DNA of 5,567 bases, taken from assembly GCA_947628245.1 (NCBI GenBank), contig CANQZH010000081.1:1-5567 (forward strand), written 5' to 3'. Numbering within the stretch: the first letter of the stretch is position 1; each line of letters opens with the position of its first letter. The position numbers and the translations under genes are program-made. Source of the stretch: an uncultured Bacilli bacterium (GTDB taxonomy: Bacteria; Bacillota_I; Bacilli_A; RF39; UBA660). The notes under the pieces were generated by a model that was given only the letters and a program-made list of their open reading frames with translations, did no database searches and was not told the origin of the DNA. This document shows positions 5,397-5,567 of this stretch, piece by piece.

Positions 5397-5567
5397 ACGT
5401 TCTAAAACTAATTCTTTATTATCTAAACTATTGCCTAAAATTTGCAAGATATTATTATCTAATAATTTAATAGTTTCATCATTTAATATAGAAGAATTTC
5501 TTAAACGTTCCATATTTTCTTTAGTACCAATTGCATTATTATTTAATAAAGTTTGAAATAAAGAAAA
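5376..5567 (-). CDS. Unrecognised protein, C-terminal 63 residues only
   Basis: On the minus strand a frame is open from the window edge to a TAG at 5378-5376. Only 63 residues are visible, so the start and most of the protein lie beyond 5567. The segment is Leu/Asn/Lys/Glu-rich and looks helical: FSLFQTLLNN, then ENMERLRNSS, ETIKLLDNNILQIL, and a charged end KELVLERKIKTDN. No membrane segment or motif is seen. It converges on the lexA operon and ends in the shared terminator hairpin, which supports it being a real gene. No family can be named with confidence. Confidence 0.7.
   Translation of the reverse strand, partial: FSLFQTLLNNNAIGTKENMERLRNSSILNDETIKLLDNNILQILGNSLDNKELVLERKIKTDN

Noticed and set aside
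5376..5567. The partial minus gene as the C-terminus of a TelA-type (toxic anion resistance) protein
   Set aside because: Only a loose helical pattern agrees (ETIK...LERK); no diagnostic motif lies in the 63 visible residues.
1..5567. TGA read as Trp (Mollicutes genetic code)
   Set aside because: The Trp codons I checked in the tkt-like gene are TGG and the long frames hold without reading TGA, so there is no sign of recoding.
1..5567. CRISPR arrays, tRNA or rRNA genes, insertion sequences
   Set aside because: No spaced direct repeats, cloverleaf-like GC-rich segments or transposase-like frames were seen; the window is densely filled with ordinary genes.

Overview
The window is very A+T-rich DNA from a low-GC Gram-positive bacterium of the Bacilli. 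Trp codons I checked are TGG, and the complete genes end in TAA, so the standard bacterial code fits. A LexA with a Bacillus-type operator argues against classical Mollicutes. The gene pairs DUF177(ylbN)/tmcAL(ylbM) and lexA/yneA/tkt/sirA(yneE) are both recognisable from Bacillus. I would guess an uncultured, host-associated Bacilli lineage close to the Mollicutes root (RF39-like), but that is inference.

Layout. 1-363 (minus): 5' part of a DUF177/YceD gene, divergent from tmcAL (446-1582, plus) across a short region where both promoters overlap. 1537-1959 (minus): a SirA/YneE-like gene that overlaps the tmcAL tail. 2009-3985 (minus): a full-length transketolase homologue that has lost most catalytic and substrate-binding residues. 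4049-4180 (minus): an unlisted 43-codon gene for a single-pass membrane protein. 4181-4312: a divergent control region with two LexA boxes and two good sigma-A promoters. 4313-4942 (plus): lexA. 4957-5367 (plus): an unrecognised 136-aa protein, apparently in operon with lexA. 5366-5396: a bidirectional terminator. 5376-5567 (minus): the 3' end of an unrecognised gene.

How the genes may work together. The minus-strand order small membrane gene, tkt-like, sirA-like, divergent from lexA, matches the B. subtilis order yneA ... tkt, yneE (sirA), divergent from lexA. One LexA box lies in the spacer of the small gene's promoter, and the other overlaps the -35 of lexA. The small protein therefore looks like a minimal SOS-induced division inhibitor in the YneA/SosA position. 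No terminator is visible before the tkt-like and sirA-like genes, so SOS readthrough could also raise a DnaA-binding SirA-like protein. That would join a division brake and a replication brake in one damage response.

The most unusual items are the degenerate transketolase, the tiny LexA-controlled membrane protein, the unknown partner of lexA, and an 11-bp inverted repeat that would bury the start codon of the sirA-like gene.
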